From an uncultured Treponema sp. (GTDB lineage Bacteria > Spirochaetota > Spirochaetia > Treponematales > Treponemataceae), in NCBI GenBank assembly GCA_937890485.1, contig CALBXN010000040.1:1-49665 (forward strand): a stretch of 49,665 bases of DNA, in the 5' to 3' direction. The translations under genes and the position numbers were made by a program. Of the stretch, positions 34,517 through 41,897 are shown piece by piece; position 1 is the stretch's first letter; every line of letters starts with the position of its first letter. Under the pieces are notes generated by a model. That model saw only the letters and a list, made by a program, of their open reading frames with translations, did not search any database and was not told the origin of the DNA.

Positions 34517-34924
34517 ATGAGATTATGGCACAAAGATTTAATTGGTGTTTTACCAAGACAACAACTTTTAGGACAATGGAGAGAATGTTGTGCTATTGCT
34601 AAAAATATATATTTAAATAATACACCAAATCATATATTAGTTAATAAAATTATGAATTATCCATTAGAACATTTTCATTATTATGCAGGATTCGTTCATG
34701 ATGAATTACATTTTCGTGGTTATACATGTGATTATAACAAATTTGATAAATGGATACATCTTGAAGAAAATCATTGTACGTATGAAAATCTTTTTAAAGA
34801 TTGGCATAATGAAAGATATTTTTTACAATGTTTTTATAATCTTCAAGAAAAATATGATTGTAATGGAATTACAAAAGATGAATGGACTTTAATTGAAAAA
34901 TGTATGTCTTATTATTTTTTTTAA
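34517..34924 (+). CDS. Pyrimidine-dimer DNA glycosylase-like protein (TIGR02328 type)
   Basis: A 135-aa protein opening with MRLWHKDLIGVLPRQQLLGQWRECCAIA, the strongly conserved start of a family related to T4 endonuclease V, which cuts at UV-induced pyrimidine dimers. In that family the N-terminal region and a nearby Glu form the active site. The rest (YPLEHFHYYAGFVHDELHFRGY) is also family-like. Ribosome site GAGTGAGG. It likely repairs phage DNA or has a related DNA-processing activity. Confidence 0.8.
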   Translation: MRLWHKDLIGVLPRQQLLGQWRECCAIAKNIYLNNTPNHILVNKIMNYPLEHFHYYAGFVHDELHFRGYTCDYNKFDKWIHLEENHCTYENLFKDWHNERYFLQCFYNLQEKYDCNGITKDEWTLIEKCMSYYFF

Positions 34925-34933
34925 GGAGGTATA

Positions 34934-35602
34934 ATGGGAACAATTACAATATTAAAAGAAACAACAAAAAATCCTATTACATTAATGGGAGAAAGAGCAG
35001 GTATATGTTGGGGAGCAGATATATCTAATGCTGAAAAAAATTATCAACGTGGATTAGATTGTATTAAATCTGGCCATGGTCGTGTTATGGAATATGTTAA
35101 TGTAGAAATGGTACTTGATGGATATTCAGCAAGAGTAATAAGAGAATGGTATACTCATATTGGTGGAGCACCAACAAGATTACAAGAGTCTACTAGATAT
35201 ATTGATTATAATTATTTTGATTATATTATACCACCTAGCATTTTAAATGATGCTTATAAGATAGAAGTATATTGTGACACAATGAACAATATTATGAATG
35301 GATATGAAAAATTGTTGGATTTAAATGTTCCTAAAGAAGATGTTGCCAATCTGCTTCCGTTAGGTATGACAACTAAAATTGTAGATAAAAGAAATTTACG
35401 TAATCTTATTGATATGTCAAGACAGAGAATGTGTAATAGAGCTTATTGGGAATATCGTAAAATGTTTAATGATATTTGTGATGCTTTATCTGAATATTCA
35501 GATGAATGGAAAACAGTAGTAGAAATGTTTTTTAAACCTAAATGTAAAGTTACTGGATATTGTATTGAAAAGAATTCTTGTGGAATGATGCCAAAAGCTT
35601 GA
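34934..35602 (+). CDS. thyX: Flavin-dependent thymidylate synthase
   Basis: A 222-aa ThyX family protein, making dTMP from dUMP with FAD and methylene-tetrahydrofolate. Features: SGHGRVMEYVNVEMVLDGYSARVIREW, the region TRLQESTRYIDY (about 81-92; family core motif SxExSxRY), and the C-terminal ALSEYSDEW...FKPKCKV. The classical RHR before the motif is replaced by YTHIGG, so this belongs to a divergent phage-type branch. Ribosome site AAGGAGG. It supports phage DNA synthesis along with the neighbouring nucleotide and DNA-modifying genes. Confidence 0.93.
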   Translation: MGTITILKETTKNPITLMGERAGICWGADISNAEKNYQRGLDCIKSGHGRVMEYVNVEMVLDGYSARVIREWYTHIGGAPTRLQESTRYIDYNYFDYIIPPSILNDAYKIEVYCDTMNNIMNGYEKLLDLNVPKEDVANLLPLGMTTKIVDKRNLRNLIDMSRQRMCNRAYWEYRKMFNDICDALSEYSDEWKTVVEMFFKPKCKVTGYCIEKNSCGMMPKA

Positions 35603-35627
35603 CTTTATAATAAGTTTATGATATAAT
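35599..35627 (+). promoter_or_regulatory. Internal early promoter
   Basis: TTGACT (35599-35604), 17-base spacer, TATAAT (35622-35627), starting in the last codon of thyX and 23 bases before a small membrane-protein gene. Near-consensus for host sigma-A. Confidence 0.8.
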
Positions 35628-35650
35628 AAATAAGTCTTGGAGGTTTAAAT

Positions 35651-35794
35651 ATGTTAGTATTATTTATTATTATAGCAGTAATTGTATTAATTGTATGTTT
35701 ACCACATTGTTTTGAAACATACACAAATATGAAATATATAGGACACTTAGAAGAAATGGGAGTATATGTAGATAAGAATGGTAGGGAAATATAA
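35651..35794 (+). CDS. Small membrane protein
   Basis: A 47-aa ORF after TTGGAGG with an N-terminal transmembrane segment (MLVLFIIIAVIVLIVCL), then HCFETYTNMKYIGHLEEMGVYVDKNGREI facing the cytoplasm. Its TAA shares a base with the next ATG. Function unknown. Confidence 0.75.
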   Translation: MLVLFIIIAVIVLIVCLPHCFETYTNMKYIGHLEEMGVYVDKNGREI

Positions 35795-36060
35795 TGATAA
35801 TGAAATCATATCAAGTTAGAATGTATGATGAATATGTTCAACTTTGTGAACGCTATAAAAAACTAATTAATATATTAAAAAGAGCCGATGATAAAACACT
35901 TGATTTTGTATTAAACACTCCATTAGAATTATTAAAAGAACAAGCAGATGTAATGAAACGTTATATTGATATATTAAAAAAACGTTCTTTATATGAACAT
36001 ATAGAATTACCTGAGTTTGATTTTTATATAGATGGTGGAGAAGAATATGGAATTATATAG
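35794..36060 (+). CDS. crAss001_48-related small phage protein
   Basis: An 88-aa helical protein with the pattern YQxRMxDEYxQLxERYxKLxxxLxRADDxTLDFxLNxPLELLxEQxDxMxxYxxIL, recognised in many gut phages ('crAss001_48 related'). Function unknown. It overlaps the methyltransferase gene by 14 bases and ends in TAG. Confidence 0.75.
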   Translation: MIMKSYQVRMYDEYVQLCERYKKLINILKRADDKTLDFVLNTPLELLKEQADVMKRYIDILKKRSLYEHIELPEFDFYIDGGEEYGII

Positions 36061-36694
36061 AGATGATTGTTTAAGTAAATTAAAAGATTTTGCAGATAAA
36101 AGTATAGATATAACTTTTACTTCACCTCCTTATAATAGAAAACGTAATGATAAATATACTAATTATAATGATACTATAAAAGACTATTATTTATTTCTTG
36201 TAGAAGCCACTGATTTATTATTAGCTAAAACTAAAAGACATGTTATTATAAATCTACAAACCAATTATTATAATAGACAAGATGTATATAAATTTATAGG
36301 ACATTATTATAATAAAATACAGAATGTTATTATTTGGGAAAAAAGTAATCCGCTTCCTGCTAATGGTCATAATATAACAAATGCTTTTGAATATTTTTTT
36401 ATATTAGGTGATACTGCAATTAAAAGTAATACTACTTATACTAAAAATCATATTACTACTTCTATTAATAATAGTATTACAAAAATACATAAAGCTGTAA
36501 TGAAACAAGAAGTAGCGGATTGGTTTATAGAAAAATTTACAAAAGAAAATGATGTTGTACTTGATTGCTTTATGGGATTAGGAACTACTGGATTATCATG
36601 TATTAAATATAATAGAGATTTTATAGGAATAGAATTAGATGAAGAATATTTTAATATAGCAAAAGAAAGAATAGAGGAAGCGAATGGAATATGA
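36047..36694 (+). CDS. DNA methyltransferase (N4-cytosine/N6-adenine type, beta-class order)
   Basis: A 215-aa protein with the start chosen at ATG 36047 (MELYRDDCL), which has GGTGGAG ahead; the ATG at 36032 lies in the ribosome site. Catalytic TSPPY near the N-terminus (FTSPPYNRKRNDKY) precedes the AdoMet-binding FxGxG (VLDCFMGLGTTGLSC) and IGIELDEEYF, the beta-class motif order. No restriction enzyme gene is adjacent, so it is an orphan enzyme, probably protecting phage DNA from host restriction. Target base and site cannot be read from the sequence. Confidence 0.9.
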   Translation: MELYRDDCLSKLKDFADKSIDITFTSPPYNRKRNDKYTNYNDTIKDYYLFLVEATDLLLAKTKRHVIINLQTNYYNRQDVYKFIGHYYNKIQNVIIWEKSNPLPANGHNITNAFEYFFILGDTAIKSNTTYTKNHITTSINNSITKIHKAVMKQEVADWFIEKFTKENDVVLDCFMGLGTTGLSCIKYNRDFIGIELDEEYFNIAKERIEEANGI

Positions 36695-36935
36695 GGGAGA
36701 ATATAAAGACATTGTAATATCAATACCAATTAATACTTGTGGATTTACTATTGAAGCGGATGTATATAAAAATGGTAAGATACAAAAAATAAAAGGTATA
36801 TATAATATGCAAGATATTGCAGAATGTGAACAGTTGTTTGAAGATACAATAATGGGAGATTATCCTAAATATTATCTTACAGAAAAAGAAAAAGAATTAG
36901 CTGAAGCATTAATAAAAGAACATTATACCCAATAG
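36684..36935 (+). CDS. Small early protein, function unknown
   Basis: An 83-aa acidic protein (EGEYKDIVISIPINTCGFTIEADVYKNGKIQKIKGIYNMQDI), overlapping the methyltransferase end by 11 bases. Beta-rich N-terminal half, helical C-terminus (LTEKEKELAEALIKEHY). It ends in TAG inside an inverted repeat. Confidence 0.65.
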   Translation: MEYEGEYKDIVISIPINTCGFTIEADVYKNGKIQKIKGIYNMQDIAECEQLFEDTIMGDYPKYYLTEKEKELAEALIKEHYTQ

Positions 36936-36978
36936 GGTATAAAATATATATAAATATATAAAATTACACCCTAAAGGG
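36924..36978. repeat. Two related short inverted repeats before the MGLDNG gene
   Basis: TATACCC-AATA-GGGTATA (36924-36941) and CCCTAAAGGG (36969-36978), separated by AT-only DNA. The first overlaps the stop codon of the previous gene; the second is next to the ribosome site of the following one. Possible translational or transcriptional control. Confidence 0.6.
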
Positions 36979-36991
36979 TATAGGAGTTAAT

Positions 36992-37420
36992 ATGGGTCTT
37001 GATAATGGAATTCAATTAATAACAAAACAAAAACTTGATTTAGATAATTGGGAAATAATACCAGATTATATAAATATAGAGTTTGATGAATTTGATACTA
37101 ATCATTATAAAGATGGATATTACTATAATATTTGTTATTGGAGAAAATGTCAATGTATTAGGGACGCAATTTTAAATCATGTTTTTAATGAAACAAATAG
37201 TGCAGGTGGACAATTTATAATAGATAAAATAAATCAAATTGAACAGATTCAAGATATATTAATATATCATTTACTCAACCCTGAACAATGGAGAAGTGCA
37301 ATTTGGACGTTAGATGAAGCTTGTCGTAATATTGCGCAGTGTATTATTAATCTTGCATGGTTAAAAGAATTTATTCAAATGCATACATTTAATAAAGTTA
37401 TATTTTATGATAGTTTTTAA
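36992..37420 (+). CDS. Conserved phage protein of the MGLDNG type
   Basis: A 142-aa protein opening with MGLDNGIQL, a start shared by a group of small conserved phage proteins, and containing YYNICYWRKCQCIRDAIL. Function unknown. The N-terminal beta part is followed by helices (QFIIDKINQIEQIQDILIYHLL). GTATAGGAG precedes the ATG. Confidence 0.65.
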   Translation: MGLDNGIQLITKQKLDLDNWEIIPDYINIEFDEFDTNHYKDGYYYNICYWRKCQCIRDAILNHVFNETNSAGGQFIIDKINQIEQIQDILIYHLLNPEQWRSAIWTLDEACRNIAQCIINLAWLKEFIQMHTFNKVIFYDSF

Positions 37421-37422
37421 AA

Positions 37423-37623
37423 ATGAAGTATTCTTATAAAAAATATATTAGTAAAGACCAATCAGAATTTTCTCATCATTATGCTTGTTGGGCAAATAAT
37501 CATATGGGATGGGCTAAATGTAAAAAGAAAAATAAAAGATTAGCAAAGCGTAGACTTAAAAGAATATTAAATGAACAAGATAATTTAAAATATAATAATG
37601 AGTATAATAGGAATATTAGGTGA
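37423..37623 (+). CDS. Small very basic protein
   Basis: A 66-aa protein rich in Lys and Arg (WAKCKKKNKRLAKRRLKRILNEQDN), likely to bind nucleic acid. It begins two bases after the previous stop and overlaps the next zinc-finger gene. No family recognised. Confidence 0.65.
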   Translation: MKYSYKKYISKDQSEFSHHYACWANNHMGWAKCKKKNKRLAKRRLKRILNEQDNLKYNNEYNRNIR

Positions 37624-37738
37624 TATTGGAATAGATGAATCAAGAAAATGGTATTTTTGTTTAAATTGTAAACGATGGATATTATTAACACCATCAACAG
37701 TTAACAGATGTACTATATGTGGAAAAGAGGTAAATTAA
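37598..37738 (+). CDS. Small zinc-ribbon protein
   Basis: A 46-aa ORF with two CxxC pairs (YFCLNCKRWILL and NRCTICGKEVN), a rubredoxin-knuckle zinc ribbon. It overlaps the basic 66-aa gene by 26 bases and ends two bases before the next start. Confidence 0.65.
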   Translation: MSIIGILGDIGIDESRKWYFCLNCKRWILLTPSTVNRCTICGKEVN

Positions 37739-37740
37739 TA

Positions 37741-38076
37741 ATGATGTTTGGTGGATATCCAAATCTTGAATTGTTGGAGTATAAATCAAAAAATATTTTA
37801 CAACAAATAGATAATGAAAAATATAAAAATTTAGAATTAAGAGCAGATGTATTTTTGCAGACATGGGGAAGTACTGCATTAGGATTTGGTGGTATTGGTG
37901 GTCAAGCTATGAGTGATGCATATACTACGGTTTTTGGAGACATTCTTAAAGATGCTTATGTAGTGTTTTTTGGAAAGCAAATTGCATATGTTATAGAGAA
38001 TCCTACGGAACAATTTTTTGAAGACCTTAATCGTAGACAAATGGTATCAGTAAATAAAGCTAAACAAAGATATTAG
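37741..38076 (+). CDS. Small Gly-rich early protein
   Basis: A 111-aa protein with start at ATG 37741 (MMFGGYPNLELLEYKSKNILQQID), GAGG ten bases upstream. It has a Gly-rich STALGFGGIGGQAMSDAYTTVFG segment, seen in small conserved phage proteins, and could insert in membranes. Function unknown. Its TAG stop is in frame with the next ATG. Confidence 0.7.
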   Translation: MMFGGYPNLELLEYKSKNILQQIDNEKYKNLELRADVFLQTWGSTALGFGGIGGQAMSDAYTTVFGDILKDAYVVFFGKQIAYVIENPTEQFFEDLNRRQMVSVNKAKQRY

Positions 38077-38091
38077 AAACGAGGAAAAGAT

Positions 38092-38262
38092 ATGAATCCA
38101 GCAATGATTATAATAATAGTATTTATCGCAATTGGTATTTGGTTCGTCTTTGCTCGTAAAGATGTTTTTGTTAAAACTGAAAATTTTATTGATGAAAGCA
38201 TTGAAATGGGAATTCATAAAGATATTACTGATGTTGAATATGAAGTGGAGGAAAGTGAATGA
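38092..38262 (+). CDS. Small single-pass membrane protein
   Basis: A 56-aa ORF after GAGGAAAAG. An N-terminal transmembrane helix (MIIIIVFIAIGIWFVFA) is followed by an acidic tail (DVEYEVEESE). Its stop overlaps the ATG of the SPFH gene (ATGA), so it is a likely partner of that membrane protein. Confidence 0.75.
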   Translation: MNPAMIIIIVFIAIGIWFVFARKDVFVKTENFIDESIEMGIHKDITDVEYEVEESE

Positions 38263-39101
38263 AAGGATTTCGTGGAGCAGTTGTTGCGGGTGTAGCAATT
38301 TTAGTATGTGTAATTCTATTGTGTATGTGTTCGGTTAGAGTGCCAGCAGGATATGTAGCCGTACAATATAGTTTAAATGGTGGTGTAAAAGATAAGGTTC
38401 TTACACAAGGTTGGCATATGATTCCACCAACCGTACATGCAACAAAGTATACAGTAGGTATTGAACAGTCTTATCTTACAAAAGACGAAAAGGGAGACAG
38501 TGAAGATGATGATAGCTTTTCAGCTTCTTCAGCAGAAGGTAAAGCTCTTGATATTGAACTTACCTATACCTATCAGTATCAGCCAGAAAATGTAACCGCA
38601 GTATTTACTCGTTTTAAAGGACAGAGTGGTAAAGAAGTAAAAGATTCTTTTATTAAACCAAATATCATTTCTTGGTCAAAAGAAATAATCGCACGATATA
38701 ATGTTGCAGACATTCTTGGAGCAGAAAAAGCAACCGTTAATGCGGCACTAACTGATTATGTTAGTAAAAAGTTCGAGCCTTATGGAATTACTGTTAGTAA
38801 TGTATCGCTGATTAATGTAGGTGTAGATAAGAAAACTAAAGAAGTTATTAACAACAAAATTGCGGCTCAACAGAAAGCTGAAACTCAGAAGATTGAGAAT
38901 AAGACCAAAGTTGAAAAGGCTGAAGCAGATGCGAAAGCTAAACTTATTGAGGCAGAAGCTGAAGCTGAAGCTAATAGACTTCTTGAAAAATCTTTAACAG
39001 ATGGAGTACTTAAACAGCAGTATATAGAAAAGTGGGATGGTAAATTGCCAACTGTACAATCTAACGATTCAATGATTTTAGATATTAGCGATATGAAATA
39101 A
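38259..39101 (+). CDS. SPFH/band-7 (prohibitin-like) membrane protein
   Basis: A 280-aa protein with an N-terminal transmembrane helix (~9-26, VVAGVAILVCVILLCMCSV), then an SPFH domain (~28-200: VPAGYVAVQYSLNGGVKDKVLTQGWHMIPPTVHATKYTVGIEQSYL, DIELTYTYQYQ, YGITVSNVSLINVGVDKKTKEVINNKIAAQQKAE) and a coiled-coil segment (~200-250, KVEKAEADAKAKLIEAEAEAEA). SPFH proteins form ring-shaped membrane scaffolds that regulate proteases and microdomains. Base composition is less AT-rich than neighbours, suggesting capture from a cellular genome. It is coupled to a small membrane protein. It could protect the infected cell membrane or restrain host FtsH-type proteolysis. Confidence 0.9.
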   Translation: MKGFRGAVVAGVAILVCVILLCMCSVRVPAGYVAVQYSLNGGVKDKVLTQGWHMIPPTVHATKYTVGIEQSYLTKDEKGDSEDDDSFSASSAEGKALDIELTYTYQYQPENVTAVFTRFKGQSGKEVKDSFIKPNIISWSKEIIARYNVADILGAEKATVNAALTDYVSKKFEPYGITVSNVSLINVGVDKKTKEVINNKIAAQQKAETQKIENKTKVEKAEADAKAKLIEAEAEAEANRLLEKSLTDGVLKQQYIEKWDGKLPTVQSNDSMILDISDMK

Positions 39102-39311
39102 ATGGATGAACAGGAAATTATAGTTAGGCAACATAGAGATAATCTTGGTATATTACATTTATATGAAACTGGAGAAGAAATAATTAGATGTAAAAAATGT
39201 AGATAGCATACATCAGATGATGAATGTACTCATCCACATTGGGACGCAGAGGAATTAATCATATATCATTCAGCATTTGAAAATGATTATTGTAGTTATG
39301 GAGAGATATAA
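39102..39311 (+). pseudogene. Small Cys/His protein interrupted by an in-frame TAG
   Basis: A reading frame of 69 codons from ATG 39102 to TAA 39309 with one internal TAG at 39204-39206. Before it: a 34-aa acidic part ending ..EEIIRCKKCR; after it: HTSDDECTHPHWDAEELIIYHSA...YCSYGEI. The second half keeps Cys/His spacing that would complete a zinc-binding fold with the first CxxC. Either a nonsense mutation (or error) has broken a zinc-ribbon gene or read-through makes the full protein. TAG is used as an ordinary stop elsewhere in the window. Confidence 0.6.
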
Positions 39312-39316
39312 AGACG

Positions 39317-39535
39317 ATGAGAATAATTGACGCAGAAAATTTCGATGTATTTTATTATACTATTCCAGATGGAGTAGATGCAGATTCTTTTGGAATGGGT
39401 ATCGAATATATGTTGGAAGAAATAGATAAAACTCCTACATATATTCCAGACAATTGTAAACATTGTCCTAATCATCCGAGTAATGGTGGAAGTGGTATAT
39501 GTCATTGTATATTGGGAAGTCCGATAATATGGTAA
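39317..39535 (+). CDS. Small Cys-rich phage protein (MRIIDA start)
   Basis: A 72-aa protein beginning MRIIDAENFDVFYY, similar to the start of the zinc-ribbon protein at 42173, and containing a CKHCPNHPSNGGSGICHC metal-binding cluster. Overlaps the next gene (ATGGTAA). Function unknown. Confidence 0.65.
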   Translation: MRIIDAENFDVFYYTIPDGVDADSFGMGIEYMLEEIDKTPTYIPDNCKHCPNHPSNGGSGICHCILGSPIIW

Positions 39536-39702
39536 AAGATATAAAAACAATAATAATAAATAAAATAAATAAGATATCAGAGGATATTGAACCTGGATGT
39601 GATACTTGTTATTATGAATCATTTGATGAAAATGCATATCCTTGTAGTATGTGTATTAGAGGATGTGAAAGAATTGATAAGTTTCAACCAAAAATGAAGT
39701 AA
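39529..39702 (+). CDS. Small Cys-rich protein
   Basis: A 57-aa protein, start at ATG 39529, overlapping the preceding gene. The Cys-rich motif CDTCYYESFDENAYPCSMCIRGC is the pattern of a small family of four-to-five-cysteine phage proteins (DTCxYxxxxxxxxPCxxC). Probably zinc-binding; function unknown. Confidence 0.65.
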   Translation: MVKDIKTIIINKINKISEDIEPGCDTCYYESFDENAYPCSMCIRGCERIDKFQPKMK

Positions 39703-39712
39703 GGATAGGTGT

Positions 39713-39871
39713 ATGGGGTTAAGTAAAGAACTTACAAAAGACTTAGATAATATGGAAAATATTATGTGTCGTACAGCAGACCGTTGTGATATTTGGCAAG
39801 ATAGATTTATTTATGCTATAGCTAAATCTATATATCATGTTATAAAATATATTAAAATAAAAAATATATAA
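39713..39871 (+). CDS. Small helical protein
   Basis: A 52-aa ORF after AGGATAGGTGT. Helical (LSKELTKDLDNMENIMCRTADRCDIWQDRFIYAIAKSIYHVI). No recognised family. It is followed by 68 bases of A/T-only low-complexity DNA before the FETNSSS genes. Confidence 0.55.
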   Translation: MGLSKELTKDLDNMENIMCRTADRCDIWQDRFIYAIAKSIYHVIKYIKIKNI

Positions 39872-39939
39872 TTAAAAAAATAAAAATAAATTAATTAAAA
39901 TTAAAATAAATTAAATTATTTTAATTAAAAGGAGAAAAA

Positions 39940-40443
39940 ATGATTAATATTAGAAATAATTTATTTGAAACAAATAGCAGTTCTGTACATGCTATCTGTA
40001 TAGGTAAAAATAATGTACATGATATACCAAATACTCTTTATTTTAGATTTGGAGAATATGGTTGGGAGCAAAGATATTTATGCGAACCAGAAGATTTAGC
40101 AAGTTATTTATATACGGCTATTTATGAATGTAATTATGATGTAGAAGATTATAAGAATTATATATATGAAGTACTTGGTAAACATGATTGTGAATGCAGA
40201 TTTGAAGAACCTACGTATGACAAATATGGTTGGCTTAATAATGGATATATAGACCATGGATATGAATTGAAAGAGTGGCTTGATAGTTTAAGACATTCTG
40301 AAAAAAAGTTATTAAGATATTTATTTTCTCCATATTCATATATTGTAACTACTAATGATAATACTTATGATTTGGAAGAATATCTTAACGGTTATCTAAC
40401 AGAGAATAGTGACAAATATGATGTATGTATGAAATATAATTAA
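39940..40443 (+). CDS. FETNSSS-motif protein 1
   Basis: A 167-aa acidic, Tyr-rich protein starting MINIRNNLFETNSSSVHAI. The N-terminal 17 residues match almost exactly the next protein (40454), though the rest is unrelated (YLCEPEDLASYLYTAIYECN, DHGYELKEWLDSLRHSEKKLLRYLFSP). A shared, leader-like N-terminus joined to different bodies, followed by a radical SAM gene, resembles enzyme-recognised substrate families; this is inference. Strong ribosome site AAAAGGAG after an AT-only stretch. Confidence 0.7.
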   Translation: MINIRNNLFETNSSSVHAICIGKNNVHDIPNTLYFRFGEYGWEQRYLCEPEDLASYLYTAIYECNYDVEDYKNYIYEVLGKHDCECRFEEPTYDKYGWLNNGYIDHGYELKEWLDSLRHSEKKLLRYLFSPYSYIVTTNDNTYDLEEYLNGYLTENSDKYDVCMKYN

Positions 40444-40453
40444 GGAGTTTAAT

Positions 40454-40810
40454 ATGATTAATATTAGGCATGGATTATTTGAGACTAATAGTAGTTCAGT
40501 ACATAGTATGACTCTTTTAACTCAAGATGAATATGATAAATGGGATAGTGGAGATTATTATCTTGACTTAGATGAGGGTAGAGTGTTAAGTAGAGAAGAA
40601 GTTGAAACAATTGTTTCTGAGTATGTAAATAAGTGGGGAAATGAATATCCTACTGATGAAGAAGAATTTGACGATATACTTTCTTGGAAAGATATATATT
40701 CGTCAGATTCATATGAATCTTTTACAGAATACTTTGATAAATTTGCAGATAAATATAACAAAGATGGGCATATTATTTATGCTGTAGGATATTATGGAAG
40801 AGATGGTTAA
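40454..40810 (+). CDS. FETNSSS-motif protein 2
   Basis: A 118-aa very acidic protein starting MINIRHGLFETNSSSVHSM, sharing this N-terminus with the gene before it. The body is acidic and Tyr-rich (WDSGDYYLDLDEGRVLSREEVETIVSEYVNKW...). Separated from its neighbour by only ten bases. Function unknown. Confidence 0.7.
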   Translation: MINIRHGLFETNSSSVHSMTLLTQDEYDKWDSGDYYLDLDEGRVLSREEVETIVSEYVNKWGNEYPTDEEEFDDILSWKDIYSSDSYESFTEYFDKFADKYNKDGHIIYAVGYYGRDG

Positions 40811-40827
40811 ATAAACAGAGGTTAAGT

Positions 40828-41715
40828 ATGAAGAATGTTTTAACTACATATACAAATGGTAATTATCATGTAACACTTTTGAATGATGGTACAAAAATAA
40901 GATATAATAGACTTGACAATCTTACACCTGCATTTGCTGAAAGTATTGATTGTAATATTACAGAGAGATGTGATGGTGGTTGTGGATATTGTTATTTAGG
41001 ATGTAATAAAGATGGTAAACATGCAGATTTAAATCAATCATTTTTTGATACGCTTCATAGAGGACAAGAGCTTGCACTAAATGGAAATGATTTAAGCCAT
41101 CCACAACTCAAAGAGTTTTTAATACGAATGAAGAATCAAGGAGTTATTTGTAATCTTACTGTTAATCAAATCCATTTGATTAGATGTATAGATAAAATTA
41201 GAGAATTAGTAAATGAAGAACTTATATATGGACTTGGTGTATCATTGGTTAATTCTGCTGATTCAAGATTGTATTATTATTTAAAAGAATTCCCTAATGC
41301 TGTTCTTCATACAATTGATGGTTTACTTTCGTCAGAAAATATATATAATTTATCTGACAAAAATATTAAGCTACTGATTCTTGGGTATAAAGTTCTTGGT
41401 AGGGGTGATGATTATTATAATAAACATCATGATGAAATAGAAAATAATATTGAGTGGCTTAAGAATAATATTATGTATCTTAAGAATGCATTTAATGTTA
41501 TTAGCTTTGATAATCTTGCCATAGAACATTTAGACCTTAAGAATCAAGTAGCTGAAGATATTTGGAAATATTCTTATATGGGAGATGAGGGTAGCTATAC
41601 TTTTTATATAGATGCAGTAAATAAAAAGTTTGCACTCTCATCTTTGTCCCCAATACAATATGATTTAAGGGACAGTGTAGATGAAATGTTTAATTATATT
41701 AGAGGTAATATATGA
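40828..41715 (+). CDS. Radical SAM enzyme
   Basis: A 295-aa radical SAM protein with the CxxxCxxC iron-sulfur motif (ITERCDGGCGYCY, Cys48, 52, 55) and LALNGNDLSHPQLKEFLIRMKNQGVICNLTVNQ, where family members hold the SAM-binding GGE/GGN strand. A later part (DEIENNIEWLKNNIMYLKNAFNVISFDNLAIEHL) is of the TIM-barrel kind; no SPASM or second cluster motif is obvious. It is directly after two FETNSSS proteins on the same transcript, which are plausible substrates. Not QueE-like, so deazaguanine DNA modification is unlikely. Substrate unknown. Confidence 0.88.
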   Translation: MKNVLTTYTNGNYHVTLLNDGTKIRYNRLDNLTPAFAESIDCNITERCDGGCGYCYLGCNKDGKHADLNQSFFDTLHRGQELALNGNDLSHPQLKEFLIRMKNQGVICNLTVNQIHLIRCIDKIRELVNEELIYGLGVSLVNSADSRLYYYLKEFPNAVLHTIDGLLSSENIYNLSDKNIKLLILGYKVLGRGDDYYNKHHDEIENNIEWLKNNIMYLKNAFNVISFDNLAIEHLDLKNQVAEDIWKYSYMGDEGSYTFYIDAVNKKFALSSLSPIQYDLRDSVDEMFNYIRGNI

Positions 41716-41897
41716 AACAAACAATAACAAATTTAGTTGACGAATGTAAACAATTTTTTAAATATATATATGATTATCCGAGATATCGTGCAATGGTTAG
41801 ACTATTAAATGATAAAGATAAATATAAAGCATATATGGATACAGTTAGAAAATATAATGAAACTCATAATCATACAAGGAAGATAGATAATGTATAG
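41712..41897 (+). CDS. Small helical protein
   Basis: A 61-aa charged helical protein (ITNLVDECKQFFKYIYDYPRYRAMVRLLNDKDKYKAYMDTVRKY), overlapping the radical SAM gene by four bases (ATGA) and the next by eight. Function unknown. Confidence 0.6.
   Translation: MKQTITNLVDECKQFFKYIYDYPRYRAMVRLLNDKDKYKAYMDTVRKYNETHNHTRKIDNV

Noticed and set aside
40828..41715. QueE-like deazaguanine synthesis for DNA modification
   Set aside because: The radical SAM gene has the CxxxCxxC spacing and length of a general radical SAM enzyme and no QueC/QueD/QueF-like partners are present.
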